Source of the DNA: JAIVJM01 sp963816985
GTDB lineage: Bacteria > Acidobacteriota > Blastocatellia > Pyrinomonadales > Pyrinomonadaceae
Length of the DNA stretch: 64,000 bases
NCBI GenBank assembly: GCA_963816985.1
Contig: CAWFMF010000004.1
Location: forward strand, 4,340,001-4,404,000
Reading direction: 5' to 3'
Shown here: positions 44,300 through 53,384 of the stretch, in pieces
Numbering within the stretch: the stretch's first letter is position 1
How the letters are laid out: each line of letters starts with the position of its first letter
Translations under genes and position numbers: made by a program
The notes under the pieces: model-generated
The model's database searches: none
The model's input: only the letters and a program-made list of their open reading frames with translations
Told to the model about the DNA's origin: nothing

Positions 44300-44408
44300 A
44301 CCGTAAACCGTGACAGGTGACAGGATAAAAACTGTCTTTCTCCTGTCACGGTTTACGGTTTACGGTTCACGGCTTTTAACGATTGACGATTTACGATTCA
44401 CGGCTTTT
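44294..44408 (+). repeat. Heptad tandem-repeat hairpin (units CCGTAAA / ACGATTGACG) before the PBP gene
   Basis: 5' arm 44294-44318 (CCGTAAA, CCGTAAA, CCGTGAC) pairs with 44341-44365 (GTCACGG, TTTACGG, TTTACGG). A second part (44366-44408) runs TTCACGGCTTTT, ACGATTGACGATTTACGATTCACGGCTTTT; the ACGATTGACG word is also used in the asnS hairpin. It overlaps the fhaA stop and touches the ATG at 44409, which has no Shine-Dalgarno. Confidence 0.85.
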
Positions 44409-46394
44409 ATGTTTCTACTCGCAGACATTCCCGAAAAGCAGCCCGCGATACTGAGCCTCGTCTACACGGCGGGCTTCGCGCTGACGGCTTTGCTGCTCCT
44501 CCTCTCTCTGTTGCTGCACTTCCGCAAGCGTCGGGCACGCAGCGCGGCGGGGATGCAGGTCGCGGACTTGCCGCCGGAGGTGCGCGACCGCCTCGGCGTG
44601 ACTTCGACCAACCGGGGCTTGAAGGCGATGCGCTGGGTCTTCGTCCTGCTCGCCCTCTCCGTCTTCGGCTTCCACGTCTACTGGGCGCAGTACGCCGAGG
44701 AGTCGAACGAGCGTTTTCAGGAGTTGAGCTACAAAGACCTCCGCAACCGCCGTCTCGCCGAGTCAACGCTGCGCGGCTGGATTCTCGACCGTTCGGGAAG
44801 CCTTGAACGCGCGCTCGCGCTCTACCGTCGCGGCCCCGGCGGGCAGATCGTCCGCGAGTACCCGCTCGACCTTGAGATGGCGCAGCTCTTCGGCTCCGAC
44901 CGTGGCGACGCAGGGCTCGAACGCGCTCTCTTCGGCATCCAGAGCGGGGCCGCGCCCGAAGCCATAGACGTGGTGATGGAGCGCGAAATCAAGCAGCCCG
45001 CCAACCTCGACGTGCGCCTGACGATTGATTCGGAGTTGCAGAAGGAGGCGGTCGCACAACTGCGCGGGCGACACGGCGCGGTCGTCGTCCTCAACCCGCA
45101 GACGGGCGACGTGCTGGCGATGTTCAGCAATCCCTCTTACAGTCTGAGGGAAGCGCAGGACGAGGCCACATGGATTCGGCTCGAAGCGAACGACCGCGAC
45201 AAGCCGCTCGTCAACCGCGCCCTCGGCGCGTACTACATCCCCGGCTCGACCTTCAAGACGGTGACGATGATCGCCGCCTTCAACTCCGGGATGGAGCGCG
45301 AGCAGTTCAACTGCTCCGGCGCGGGCTTCTACGCCGAGCGCGGCGCGAAACCCATCTTCGATGCAGGCGGCGCGGGCGAAGTCCACGGGCGCATCGGCGT
45401 TGACACGGCTTACGAAGTCTCCTGCAACCAGTACTTCGCGCAGATGGCGATTAAGCTCGGCCCGGAGAGGATGGCCGAGTCCGCGCGGCTCGTCGGCATT
45501 ACGCCTTACGGCAACACGACCGACGCCATTCGCGGGCGCAAGCAGCCGCAAATCTGGAATGCGAGCGTCCCTTCGGTGGCGCGTGCGCTCGCGCCGCGCG
45601 AGGCGACCATCGCCGTCTGGAACGGGATGCGTCCCTTCGACTTGGGGCTCGTCGGCTACGGTCAGGGCTACGCCGGGCAGATGACGCCGTTCCAGATGGC
45701 GCTCTCCGCCTCCGTAATCGCCAACCTCGAAGGCAAGCTGATGAAGCCGAAGATCGAGTACGACCTTCAGCCGCAGGTCTGGGCACAGGCCACCTCGCCG
45801 CAGCACGCCGCCGAGATGCGCCGCATCATGGGGCTCGTCGCGGGCGGCCCTTCGGGCACGGCGACGAGCGTCCTCGCGCCCGTCCACGCGCAGGGCATCA
45901 TCACCGGCGGCAAGACCGGGACGGCGGAGAAGGAAGTCCCCGTCTACGACCCAAAGACCGGCGAGCCGAAGATGCAGAAGAAGATCGAGCGCGACCGTCG
46001 CGGCAACCCGATTCGAGAGTACATGGTTCCCGTCATGTCGCCGGAGTTCCGCATTGACAGTTGGTATCTCTCCATCGCGCCGCTCGACCGCCCGCAGATA
46101 GCCATCGCCGTCATCGTCGAGGGCGGCGGCTACGGCTCTCGCGCCGCCGCGCCCATCGCCGCCGCGCTCGTCTTGAAGGCCAGAGACCTCGGACTGCTCG
46201 GCCTCCCCGCCGGGCCGCAACAACAGCCGCAGCAGAACCAGCAACAACCGGGTCGGCCACAACAGCCGGGCCAGCAGCAGCAAACGCAACCACAATCAAC
46301 GCCCGCCCCGCGCACGACGCCGAGGCAGAGGGCGACGCCCGCGAACCGTCGCCCGGCGGCAACGCCCGTGGCGCAGGCGGGGCAAGGACGTTAA
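44409..46394 (+). CDS. Class B penicillin-binding protein (PbpA/FtsI-like transpeptidase)
   Basis: 661 residues from the ATG at 44409. Two N-terminal membrane segments (about 15-35 and 78-95) precede a dimer/pedestal region and the transpeptidase domain: SxxK in GSTFKT near 285, SxN in VSCNQYF near 340, and KTG in GGKTGTAEK near 495. It ends in an unusual Gln/Pro-rich tail of about 70 residues. It cross-links peptidoglycan and acts with the FtsW/RodA-type partner that follows 89 bases later. The first membrane segment plus a second one is unusual for class B enzymes, which normally have one. Confidence 0.9.
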   Translation: MFLLADIPEKQPAILSLVYTAGFALTALLLLLSLLLHFRKRRARSAAGMQVADLPPEVRDRLGVTSTNRGLKAMRWVFVLLALSVFGFHVYWAQYAEESNERFQELSYKDLRNRRLAESTLRGWILDRSGSLERALALYRRGPGGQIVREYPLDLEMAQLFGSDRGDAGLERALFGIQSGAAPEAIDVVMEREIKQPANLDVRLTIDSELQKEAVAQLRGRHGAVVVLNPQTGDVLAMFSNPSYSLREAQDEATWIRLEANDRDKPLVNRALGAYYIPGSTFKTVTMIAAFNSGMEREQFNCSGAGFYAERGAKPIFDAGGAGEVHGRIGVDTAYEVSCNQYFAQMAIKLGPERMAESARLVGITPYGNTTDAIRGRKQPQIWNASVPSVARALAPREATIAVWNGMRPFDLGLVGYGQGYAGQMTPFQMALSASVIANLEGKLMKPKIEYDLQPQVWAQATSPQHAAEMRRIMGLVAGGPSGTATSVLAPVHAQGIITGGKTGTAEKEVPVYDPKTGEPKMQKKIERDRRGNPIREYMVPVMSPEFRIDSWYLSIAPLDRPQIAIAVIVEGGGYGSRAAAPIAAALVLKARDLGLLGLPAGPQQQPQQNQQQPGRPQQPGQQQQTQPQSTPAPRTTPRQRATPANRRPAATPVAQAGQGR

Positions 46395-46483
46395 CGAGGG
46401 CGTTGGCGTTTCCGTTGTTAACGAGGAAGTAGTTTCAGCATCTCGAAGTTGAATTTTGAGTTTATAAATTCCGGTCTGACTTT

Positions 46484-48187
46484 ATGAAGAACAGGGCTTC
46501 AACACATCTCCTGCTCCTGCTTTTAATCGCGGGCTTCCAGATTGTCGGCTACGTCGCCGTCTACGAGTCGGCGCTGCTGCGCGGCTACGAGCCCTCTCTG
46601 GTCAGCGCCGTGCGCGACCTGCTGATGTACGTGCCCATCGTCGGGCTCCTGTTCTGGCTCTCGCGCGTCATGAAGTTCAAGGGGAGTTGGACGCTCTACA
46701 CGGCGGCCATCCTCCTCTTCTCCATCGGGATGCTCGTCCAGTACCGTCTCTACAGCGACCCCGAATACGGCTCCGGCAGCAAAGCGCAGGCCCGCGCCGA
46801 GAAGACGCAGGTGCAGCGGCTGCGCTTCATCAACCAGTATTATGACGCCGACAAGAAGAAGATGATGGGGATGGAGGCGACCGCGCCGCAGCCCGAAGCG
46901 ACGCCGCAGATTACGCGCCGCTCGCAGGTCTCGGTCGGGCAAGTCCTGACTTCGAGCTTCACTTGGATTCCGCTCTTCTCGTTCTTCGCGTTGGCCGCCG
47001 CCTTCTGGGTCTGCGTGCAGGACAAGTATCTCGACTGGATACAAAGGCACAGCTTCATCATCGTCATCGTCACGCTCGTCCCGCTCGCCCTCGCCGTTGC
47101 CACTTCGAGCGCGGGCAAGGCGCTCGGCAACATGACGCCGTGGGAGCCTTCGAAGATTCCCTTCCTTCTCGGCTTCGCCGGAATCCTGACGGCGCATTAC
47201 CGTGAGTTGGCGCGCACCTACTGGGGGATGCCGCGCGCGAAAAACGTCGTCCCGCTCCTGATGATGGGCGTGATTCCCTTCATCCCCTTCTTCGCGCTCA
47301 AGGACTTCGGGCAGATGCTCGTCTTTTCGAGCGCCTACGCGACGCTCTACCTCGTCGCCGTCCGTCGCTGGCCGCAGCTTTTGCTCTTCGTCGGCTCGCT
47401 CGTCTTAGTCGTCGCCGTGCTCGTCGTCGGCGCGCTCCCGCCGAACGTGCAGGAGAAAGTCCCGACGCTCGCCACGCTCTCGCAGCCCGTGCAGGCCGTG
47501 CTCCCGGCGCGCATCAAGCAGAGGTTTCACCTCTGGCTCGACGGCTTCACGCCGCCCGACCCCGATGTCGCGTGGTGGAAGAAGGACTACGACGACGCGC
47601 TCGCGAGCAACGAGCGGATGCGGCAGCTCGCCGAGGAGAGCCCGGCGATGCAGAAGACGGTCAACGTGGACGTGTGGTTCGACCGCATCGCCTTCCAGCC
47701 CGCGCAGGCCACCTTCGGCATCGCGGCGGGCGGCGTGAGCGGGCGCGGGCTCGGATTAGGCTTCGCCGAGGTGATACCCGTCGCCGACTCCGACTACATC
47801 TACGCGGCCATCGGCGAGGAGCTTGGACTTTTAGGCGGCGCGGTCGTCATCCTCGCGCTTATCGTCTTAGTCAACGCGGGCGTCCGCACCTCGCTCGAAG
47901 CGCGCGACATGTTCACGAAGCTTTGCGCGGCGGGGCTCTCGGCCTTCATCGGCTTTCAGGCGCTCGTCAACATCGGCGGCACGACGCGGGCGTTGCCGAT
48001 GACGGGCATCACCTTGCCCTTCGTCAGCCACGGCGGCTTCAGCCTCATCACGAGCTTCGCGATGCTCGGCATGCTCCTCGCCTTCTCGCACCGCAACGCG
48101 AGCGACGCCGAGCCGCTGCGGCGACCGGCGGCGAACGTCCAACGCCCGGTGGAAGAGGAGATCAGAGTCCCGGAGGCAGTCCAATGA
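46484..48187 (+). CDS. FtsW/RodA/SpoVE family peptidoglycan polymerase
   Basis: 567 residues, longer than the usual 370-420 because of large soluble loops near 95-160 and 325-405. About ten membrane segments. The SEDS signatures are kept: FALKDFGQMLVFSSAY with the catalytic Asp, AAGGVSGRGLGLG, DYIYAAIGEELGLLGG, ALPMTGITLPFVSHGGFSL. SEDS proteins polymerise glycan strands and pair with class B PBPs. The stop overlaps the phosphatase ATG (ATGA), which shows translational coupling. Residues near the second membrane segments are less conserved, so its specificity for elongation or division is not clear. Confidence 0.92.
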   Translation: MKNRASTHLLLLLLIAGFQIVGYVAVYESALLRGYEPSLVSAVRDLLMYVPIVGLLFWLSRVMKFKGSWTLYTAAILLFSIGMLVQYRLYSDPEYGSGSKAQARAEKTQVQRLRFINQYYDADKKKMMGMEATAPQPEATPQITRRSQVSVGQVLTSSFTWIPLFSFFALAAAFWVCVQDKYLDWIQRHSFIIVIVTLVPLALAVATSSAGKALGNMTPWEPSKIPFLLGFAGILTAHYRELARTYWGMPRAKNVVPLLMMGVIPFIPFFALKDFGQMLVFSSAYATLYLVAVRRWPQLLLFVGSLVLVVAVLVVGALPPNVQEKVPTLATLSQPVQAVLPARIKQRFHLWLDGFTPPDPDVAWWKKDYDDALASNERMRQLAEESPAMQKTVNVDVWFDRIAFQPAQATFGIAAGGVSGRGLGLGFAEVIPVADSDYIYAAIGEELGLLGGAVVILALIVLVNAGVRTSLEARDMFTKLCAAGLSAFIGFQALVNIGGTTRALPMTGITLPFVSHGGFSLITSFAMLGMLLAFSHRNASDAEPLRRPAANVQRPVEEEIRVPEAVQ

Positions 48188-49749
48188 CAGAACACACGAC
48201 CGGCGTCCGCATCGAGTCGGCGTCCGTCACCGACCGCGGCCTGAACGAGCGACGGCCCCTCAACGAAGACTCGATGCTCGTGGACGAGGAGCGCGGAATC
48301 TACGCCGTGGCCGACGGCGTGGGCGGCGCGGAGGCGGGCGAGGTGGCCTCGCAGACCGCCATCGAAGTCCTCGGCGAAGCCTTCCGCCATCACAACGCGG
48401 GCGAGGACGTTGAAGACCTGATGGAGATTGCCATCCAGCGCGCCAACGACTCGATCCACCGGATGTCGCGCGAGCACCCGAAGTTCTCGATGATGGCGAC
48501 GACCATCGTCGCGCTCCACATTGACGGCACGCGCGCGACCATCGGCCACGTCGGCGACTCGCGCCTCTACTCCCTGCGGCCCGACGGCAAGCTGCGGCGC
48601 GAGACCGACGACCACTCGGTCGTCGAAGAAGAGGTGCGCGCCGGGCGGATGACGGCGCAGCAGGCCGCGAACCATCCGAGCCGCAACGTCATCAGCCGCG
48701 CGCTCGGCGCGGAAGCCTCGGTCGAGGTGGACATGAAGACCGTCGAGGTCGAGCCGGGCACGACCTTCCTCCTCTGCTCCGACGGCATCACGCGTCACAT
48801 CCCCGACGAAGAACTGAACGCCGTCCTCGGCTCCGCCACGAACCTCGAAGCGGCCTGCGCCGAGTTGAAGCGGCTCTGCTTCGAGCGCGGCGCGGAAGAC
48901 AACCTGACCGCCGTCCTCGTCCGCGTCGGCGGAGACGGAGGCGCTCGTCGCTCGCCTCAGTTCGCCGAAGACAAGGACGACGAGCCGACGCTCGTGCAGG
49001 AGCGTGTCTCTCCGGCCTTCGCCCGCACGCTCTCGGACGAAGAGACCGTCTCCACGCCCGCCGTCCTGCGGAGACCTTTCGACGACGCGGGCGTTGCCGC
49101 CGCGACGGCCTTCGACGCCGACGGCGCGGGGACATCAGCGGCGTCGAACAACTCATCAAAGCAGAAGCCTCCGGAGGCGCGGCGCGGAGGGGCGGGGCGC
49201 GTGTTCGGCTTCCTCCTGCTGCTCGCGGCGGCGACGGCTGCGTTCTACGGCGGGATGATGTTTCAGAAACGCGGCGGCATGGAGATGACGTCGGCGACTC
49301 CGCCGGTCGCGACGCCTTCGCCGACGCCGGTTGTCGAGACCGCCGAGGAGCGTTTTGAGAAGACGCGGAGGGCCGTTGACCTCTCGCCCGCCGCCGAGGC
49401 GGCGCGGATGTCAGCGGACGCGGGCAACGCGCCTTTGAACTCGGAAGACCCGGCCTTCCTCTATCTCTACGGGCGGGCGATGCTCCTGACGGGCGAGAGC
49501 AAGGTCGCGGCGGACGCCTTCGAGCGCGCGATTCAGAAGAGCGCCGAGAACATGACGCCGCGCAACGGGCAGTTGAAGATTGACGCGCGCCTCGCCGCGA
49601 CCGCCGCCCGGCTGCGCTCCGAAGACATCAACGGCGCGCGGGAGGCGGCGCGCGCGCTCGACGAATTCATGCGCCCCGGACAGCAGCAGCAGCCCCCGGC
49701 GGCGGCGGAGGGGAACACGCAAGCCGCGCCCTCCGTTTCACCACAGTAG
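48184..49749 (+). CDS. PP2C family Ser/Thr protein phosphatase with membrane anchor (PstP-like)
   Basis: 521 residues from the ATG at 48184. PP2C domain (about 5-235): TDRGLNERRPLNEDSM, VADGVGGAEAGEVAS, GHVGDSRLYSLR, SRNVISRALGA, LLCSDGITRHIPDEE, and EDNLTAVLVRVG with the metal-binding Asp. A low-complexity linker follows, then a membrane helix (near 342-360), and a periplasmic part with a TPR-like helical region (about 400-490) and a Gln/Pro tail. This layout resembles PstP, but with a longer, TPR-like exterior. It is coupled to the RodA gene by a four-base overlap. Confidence 0.9.
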   Translation: MTEHTTGVRIESASVTDRGLNERRPLNEDSMLVDEERGIYAVADGVGGAEAGEVASQTAIEVLGEAFRHHNAGEDVEDLMEIAIQRANDSIHRMSREHPKFSMMATTIVALHIDGTRATIGHVGDSRLYSLRPDGKLRRETDDHSVVEEEVRAGRMTAQQAANHPSRNVISRALGAEASVEVDMKTVEVEPGTTFLLCSDGITRHIPDEELNAVLGSATNLEAACAELKRLCFERGAEDNLTAVLVRVGGDGGARRSPQFAEDKDDEPTLVQERVSPAFARTLSDEETVSTPAVLRRPFDDAGVAAATAFDADGAGTSAASNNSSKQKPPEARRGGAGRVFGFLLLLAAATAAFYGGMMFQKRGGMEMTSATPPVATPSPTPVVETAEERFEKTRRAVDLSPAAEAARMSADAGNAPLNSEDPAFLYLYGRAMLLTGESKVAADAFERAIQKSAENMTPRNGQLKIDARLAATAARLRSEDINGAREAARALDEFMRPGQQQQPPAAAEGNTQAAPSVSPQ

Positions 49750-49751
49750 TA

Positions 49752-49840
49752 GTCGAGAGTCTAAAGTCTCGGAGTCAGGAGTCAAAGACAAGAGCCTTCC
49801 TGTTTTGACTCCTGACTCCAGACTCCGAGACTGCAGACTT
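49752..49840 (+). repeat. Heptad tandem-repeat hairpin (unit GGAGTCA/GAGTCTA) before the kinase gene
   Basis: 5' arm 49752-49784 has agtc-phased heptamers (GAGTCTA, AAGTCTC, GGAGTCA, GGAGTCA); the 3' arm (49804-49839) is TTGACTCCTGACTCC followed by AGACTCCGAGACTGCAGACT. Pairing is good but imperfect. It starts at the phosphatase stop and ends about 12 bases before the kinase ATG at 49852. Same word family as 41382-41464. Confidence 0.82.
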
Positions 49841-49851
49841 TTTTAAGCGGG

Positions 49852-51399
49852 ATGAGTGAATTAAAGCTCCAACAGTGTCGGCTCGACGGTCGTTACGACG
49901 TGCTCGACTGCCTCGGTCGCGGCAGCTACTCGGAGGTCTACATGGCGCGCGACGTGGCGGCTTCGGGCGGCTCGCCGCAGACGGTCGTCATCAAGGCGCT
50001 GAACACCTCTTTGCAGGGCGAGCCCGACCCGGAGCTTGAGCGGACGCTCATCGAAAATTTCCGCAACGAGGCCGTCGCCCTCGACCGCGTGCGTCACCCG
50101 CACATCATCAGCCGCCTCGGCCACGGGACGGCGATGGACTTGCAGCACCGGACTTTCCACTACCTCGTCCTCGAATACCTGCCGGGCGGAGACCTTCAGG
50201 CGCTCTGCCGCAGCCGCGCGCTCCGCTTGGAAGGCGCGCTCTTCTATCTCGAACAGGTCTCGCAGGGGCTCACGCACGCGCACAAGCACGGCGTCATCCA
50301 CCGCGACATCAAGCCGCAGAACATCCTCCTGACCGCCGACCAGCACACGGTCAAGATCGCCGACTTCGGCGTCGCCAAGATAGAGGGCGGCGAGGGCGCA
50401 ATCACGCGCGTCGGGACGGACGTTTACGCCGCGCCCGAACACCACCCGCTCGCGCAGACCGGGCCGCTCGACACGGCCTCACTCACGCACCGCGTCATCC
50501 AGTTGACCCCGGCGGCGGATGTCTACTCGCTCGCCAAGACCTTCTACATGCTCTTGACGGGCGAAGCCCCGCGCCGCTTCTCGCGGCGACCCGTCTCGAC
50601 GCTCCCGACTTCGCTCGCGGGTGAGCCGTGGGCCGCGCCCGTGCTCCAAGTCCTCGAACGCGCGACGAGCACCAACCCGGAGAAGCGTTACCAGACCGTC
50701 GAAGAGTTCTGGCGCGAGATGAAGGACGCGACGCTCCCGCAGACGCGACTGCTGCGCGAGCCGCAGGAGCCCAACGGCTCGCGCAAAGTCGAGCCGGGCG
50801 AGCGCGGCTCGACGATGACGCCGCCGCCCCCGGCCCCGACCTTCGAGCGGGCCGTCCGCCCGTCCGAGTCTTCCGCGCGCCACCGCATCGTCGTCCCCTT
50901 CGCGCAAAACTCGACGCGCGGCACGGTCGGCGTCGCCGACGTGCGTGAGGCCGCGACGCCGCGACGCCGCGACCCTTCGTCGCCGCCGCAAAAGGCTCCC
51001 GAACCCTTTAAGCCGGAGCGCGAGCCGCGTCTCTCGCCGCGCGTGCGGAGCTGGCTCGTGGCGCTCGTCCTCGTCGTCGCCTTCGCCGCGATGCTCTACG
51101 CGACGCACAGGTACGTCACCAACCTTCGCGGGGGCACAGCCGCGCCGCGCGCGGGAGGGGCGACCAACACTTCGCAATTGGGGCGTGAGTTTACGACGAC
51201 AACCGATGTAAACTTGCGTACCGGGCCGTCGCGCAGTTTTCCCGAAGTCGGCAAGGCCTTGAAGGACTCGCGCGTGCGCGTCCTTCAGGTCAACGGCAGG
51301 TGGTCGCAGGTCGTAGTCGTCGAATACGGGCGGCCCAAGGAGCGGCCCGACGCGTCGGACGAAGGCTGGCTGCACAGCGCATTTTTAAAAGCTCTCTAA
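49852..51399 (+). CDS. Membrane Ser/Thr protein kinase (PknB-like) with C-terminal SH3-like domain
   Basis: 515 residues. Kinase domain (about 14-290): GRGSYSEVYMARD glycine-rich loop, VVIKALN with catalytic Lys, VIHRDIKPQNILL, IADFGVAK, GTDVYAAPEH with APE, and HRD/DFG both intact. A charged linker follows, then one membrane segment near 397-417, and a periplasmic domain (about 445-515, TTTDVNLRTGPSRSFPEVGKAL and WSQVVVVEYG, ending EGWLHSAFLKAL) of bacterial SH3 type. PknB of actinobacteria uses PASTA repeats outside; this one does not. It could sense wall fragments. Preceded by a heptad hairpin. Confidence 0.92.
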   Translation: MSELKLQQCRLDGRYDVLDCLGRGSYSEVYMARDVAASGGSPQTVVIKALNTSLQGEPDPELERTLIENFRNEAVALDRVRHPHIISRLGHGTAMDLQHRTFHYLVLEYLPGGDLQALCRSRALRLEGALFYLEQVSQGLTHAHKHGVIHRDIKPQNILLTADQHTVKIADFGVAKIEGGEGAITRVGTDVYAAPEHHPLAQTGPLDTASLTHRVIQLTPAADVYSLAKTFYMLLTGEAPRRFSRRPVSTLPTSLAGEPWAAPVLQVLERATSTNPEKRYQTVEEFWREMKDATLPQTRLLREPQEPNGSRKVEPGERGSTMTPPPPAPTFERAVRPSESSARHRIVVPFAQNSTRGTVGVADVREAATPRRRDPSSPPQKAPEPFKPEREPRLSPRVRSWLVALVLVVAFAAMLYATHRYVTNLRGGTAAPRAGGATNTSQLGREFTTTTDVNLRTGPSRSFPEVGKALKDSRVRVLQVNGRWSQVVVVEYGRPKERPDASDEGWLHSAFLKAL

Positions 51400-51433
51400 T
51401 TATCCTGAACTTACCGGAGAGGTAAATTTAACC

Positions 51434-52309
51434 GTGAGCATACTCGATACGATTCGCCGCTGGGTTGACGGAGTGGAGACCGACGACCCGCTCGCCGAGG
51501 TGGACGAGCAGTCGCGCCCGCGCCGCGTGTGGGAGGAGTTCCTCGTCAAGGTGGCGCGCGAGATTGAGAAGGTCATGCAGCGCGAGATGTTCACGCCGCC
51601 CGGCGGCCCGACCTACATCCCGCCCGAATACATCGTCTACCTCAGCAGCGAGGACGACAAGGAGTGGCAGGGCGAGAAGCGTCGCGGGCTCGAACAGGGG
51701 CTCTTCTACGTCCTCTCGGAGCGCGCGCGCGAACTCTCCGGCACGACGCAGCTTGCGACGAAATCGTTCGCCGTCGAGCTGCGCGTGGACGGCACGTTAG
51801 AGAAAGGCGAGTTCCGCGTCCAGCCCGTCTGGGACGCGAGCGAGAGCGGCCACACGATGGTCACCGCGCGACAGATGCAGGACGCGCAGGGGGCGACGCC
51901 TTCATCATCAACGACCGACGATGACGAAGACGCTCTCGGCGCGGACACCGAAGCGCCCGACAGCGACGTGACGAGAGTCTCGGCGAGGCCGCCGGTCGAG
52001 TTGTACGGCATCGAGGTCTGGCGCAACGGCGTCCGCCAGACGGTCATCCCCGTCACCAAACCCGAAGTGACCATCGGTCGCGGCTCGAAGTCCGTCTCGG
52101 TGGACGTCGCCGTCAAAGGCGACCCCGAAGTCAGCCGCCACCACGCCTCGCTCGCGCGCGACCCCGAAGGCCGCTACTGGTTCACCCCGCACGGCAGGAA
52201 CGCGACCTTCGTCGGCGGGCGCGAAGTGCCCCGCGAAGAGCGCGTCGAGGTGCGCCCCGACGAGAAGATTGACATCGCCAGCTTCACCCTCCGCATCCAG
52301 CCCAAGTGA
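51434..52309 (+). CDS. DUF3662-like FHA domain protein (second copy)
   Basis: 291 residues from a GTG at 51434, with GGAGAGG about 13 bases upstream. A DUF3662-like N-terminal region (about 20-120: VWEEFLVKVAREIEKVMQREMFTPPGGPTYIPPEYIVYLSSEDDKEW) resembles that of the 43466 gene. An acidic linker and a C-terminal FHA domain (about 205-291) with TIGRGSKSVSVDVAVKGDPEVSRHHASLARDPEG follow. Phospho-Thr reader for the kinase next door. The paired FHA genes at both ends of the cluster frame the PBP, SEDS, phosphatase and kinase genes. Just downstream is the 52317-52395 palindrome. Confidence 0.85.
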   Translation: MSILDTIRRWVDGVETDDPLAEVDEQSRPRRVWEEFLVKVAREIEKVMQREMFTPPGGPTYIPPEYIVYLSSEDDKEWQGEKRRGLEQGLFYVLSERARELSGTTQLATKSFAVELRVDGTLEKGEFRVQPVWDASESGHTMVTARQMQDAQGATPSSSTTDDDEDALGADTEAPDSDVTRVSARPPVELYGIEVWRNGVRQTVIPVTKPEVTIGRGSKSVSVDVAVKGDPEVSRHHASLARDPEGRYWFTPHGRNATFVGGREVPREERVEVRPDEKIDIASFTLRIQPK

Positions 52310-52316
52310 CGACAAA

Positions 52317-52395
52317 ACAGTACCGCGAGCGGTCTTTCGGGCGGGTTGAGTGTTGATGGCACTCAACCCGCCCGAAAGACCGCTCGCGGTACTGT
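52317..52395. repeat. 35-base perfect palindrome with 9-base loop
   Basis: 52317-52351 and 52361-52395 are perfectly complementary over 35 bases, with a nine-base loop. It starts seven bases after the FHA gene stop. The arms include CGCGAGCGGTCTTTCGGGCG. It has no heptad pattern and is followed by 45 bases with an AAGGAG before the next ATG. Possible terminator or REP/MITE-type element. Confidence 0.9.
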
Positions 52396-52440
52396 CTGAG
52401 CCTCGCCCGCGTCCCAAAACCAAATCCGAAGGAGCGTCGC

Positions 52441-53358
52441 ATGAAGAGAACCCTGTCCGCCTCCCTGTTCCTCATCGTGAGCGCCGCCGTCTGCCACGCG
52501 CAGGCGAGCGGCAACATCGGCTACTCGCAGTCCGGCGGGAACACCCGCGCCGAGCAGAACGAGCGCGCCAAGCGCGTCCAGACGAAGGAAGAGATGCCGC
52601 CCACCGGGACTTCCATGTTCCTCGACGCGAGCATCCTGATGAACGTCCGTGCCGACGAGCACGTCGCCGTCTTCGGCGTCGCGCGCGAGTGCGTAGCCGT
52701 GCCGGAGTGCAACCAGAAGATGGACGCCACGCTCAACGAATTCTCCGCCGCGCTCCGCCTGTTGGGCGTCAAGCCCGGCGACGTCTTCGTTGACTTCGCG
52801 GCGCAGAACAAGATTTACGGCTACGAGGTGGCGGCCAGCGTCGCGAAGGAGAAGCTGGTCGGCTTCGAGTTGAAGAAGAACATTTCAGTCCACTATCAGG
52901 ACAAGGCGCTGCTCGACAAGCTGGTCATCGCCGCGTCGCGCTCGAACATCTTCGACCTCATCAAGGTGGACTACGTCGTCCGCGACACAAGCCGTGTCCG
53001 CGCGCGGCTCATGGAGGAGGCGGCGGGCGTCATCAACCGCAAGGCCGAGAGCTACACGAAGCTCTTCGGCGTCAAGCTCCGCGGCGGCGGCGCGCAGGTC
53101 TACGCCGAGAAGTACAGCGCCTATTACCCGACCGAGATGTACGACTCCTATACCGCCTTCGAGTCCGAGGAGGTGAGCGCCGACCACTACCGCCAACGCT
53201 ACACGATTCAAAGCGCGCGCAAGAGCCGGACTTTCTTCTTCAACCCGCTCAACGCCGACGGCTTCGACCTCGTCTTCGAGCCCGTCGTCATCGAGCCCGT
53301 CGTCCAATTCACGCTCTACCTCAAGATGAAATACGAAATCGAGCCGCCGAAGGATTAG
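52441..53358 (+). CDS. Secreted SIMPL-like (DUF541) protein
   Basis: 305 residues. Signal peptide with cleavage after CHAQ near residue 20. A low-complexity section is followed by a SIMPL-type domain (about 60-290): VFGVARECVAVPECNQKMDATLNEFSAALRLLGVKPGDVFVDFAAQNKIYGYEV, then YVVRDTSRVRARLMEEAAGVINRKAESYTKLFGVKL. Related proteins (BP26-like) form channel-like assemblies outside the cytoplasm. Function unknown here. ATG at 52441 has AAGGAG upstream. Confidence 0.75.
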   Translation: MKRTLSASLFLIVSAAVCHAQASGNIGYSQSGGNTRAEQNERAKRVQTKEEMPPTGTSMFLDASILMNVRADEHVAVFGVARECVAVPECNQKMDATLNEFSAALRLLGVKPGDVFVDFAAQNKIYGYEVAASVAKEKLVGFELKKNISVHYQDKALLDKLVIAASRSNIFDLIKVDYVVRDTSRVRARLMEEAAGVINRKAESYTKLFGVKLRGGGAQVYAEKYSAYYPTEMYDSYTAFESEEVSADHYRQRYTIQSARKSRTFFFNPLNADGFDLVFEPVVIEPVVQFTLYLKMKYEIEPPKD

Positions 53359-53384
53359 GGCGCTCCGCCGCCCTGTTCCTCGCA

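Noticed and set aside
37474..44408. Repeated short words as a possible CRISPR array
   Set aside because: The repeats are only 7 bases, unspaced, face each other as inverted arms and lie in several separate gene junctions; there are no spacers and no cas genes.
44763..46295. A 510-codon minus-strand frame opposite the PBP gene
   Set aside because: Arg/Asp/Val-rich shadow without motifs.
47572..48183. Long upstream extension of the phosphatase frame
   Set aside because: It overlaps the SEDS gene, is Arg/Gly-rich, and the PP2C domain begins right at the ATG at 48184.
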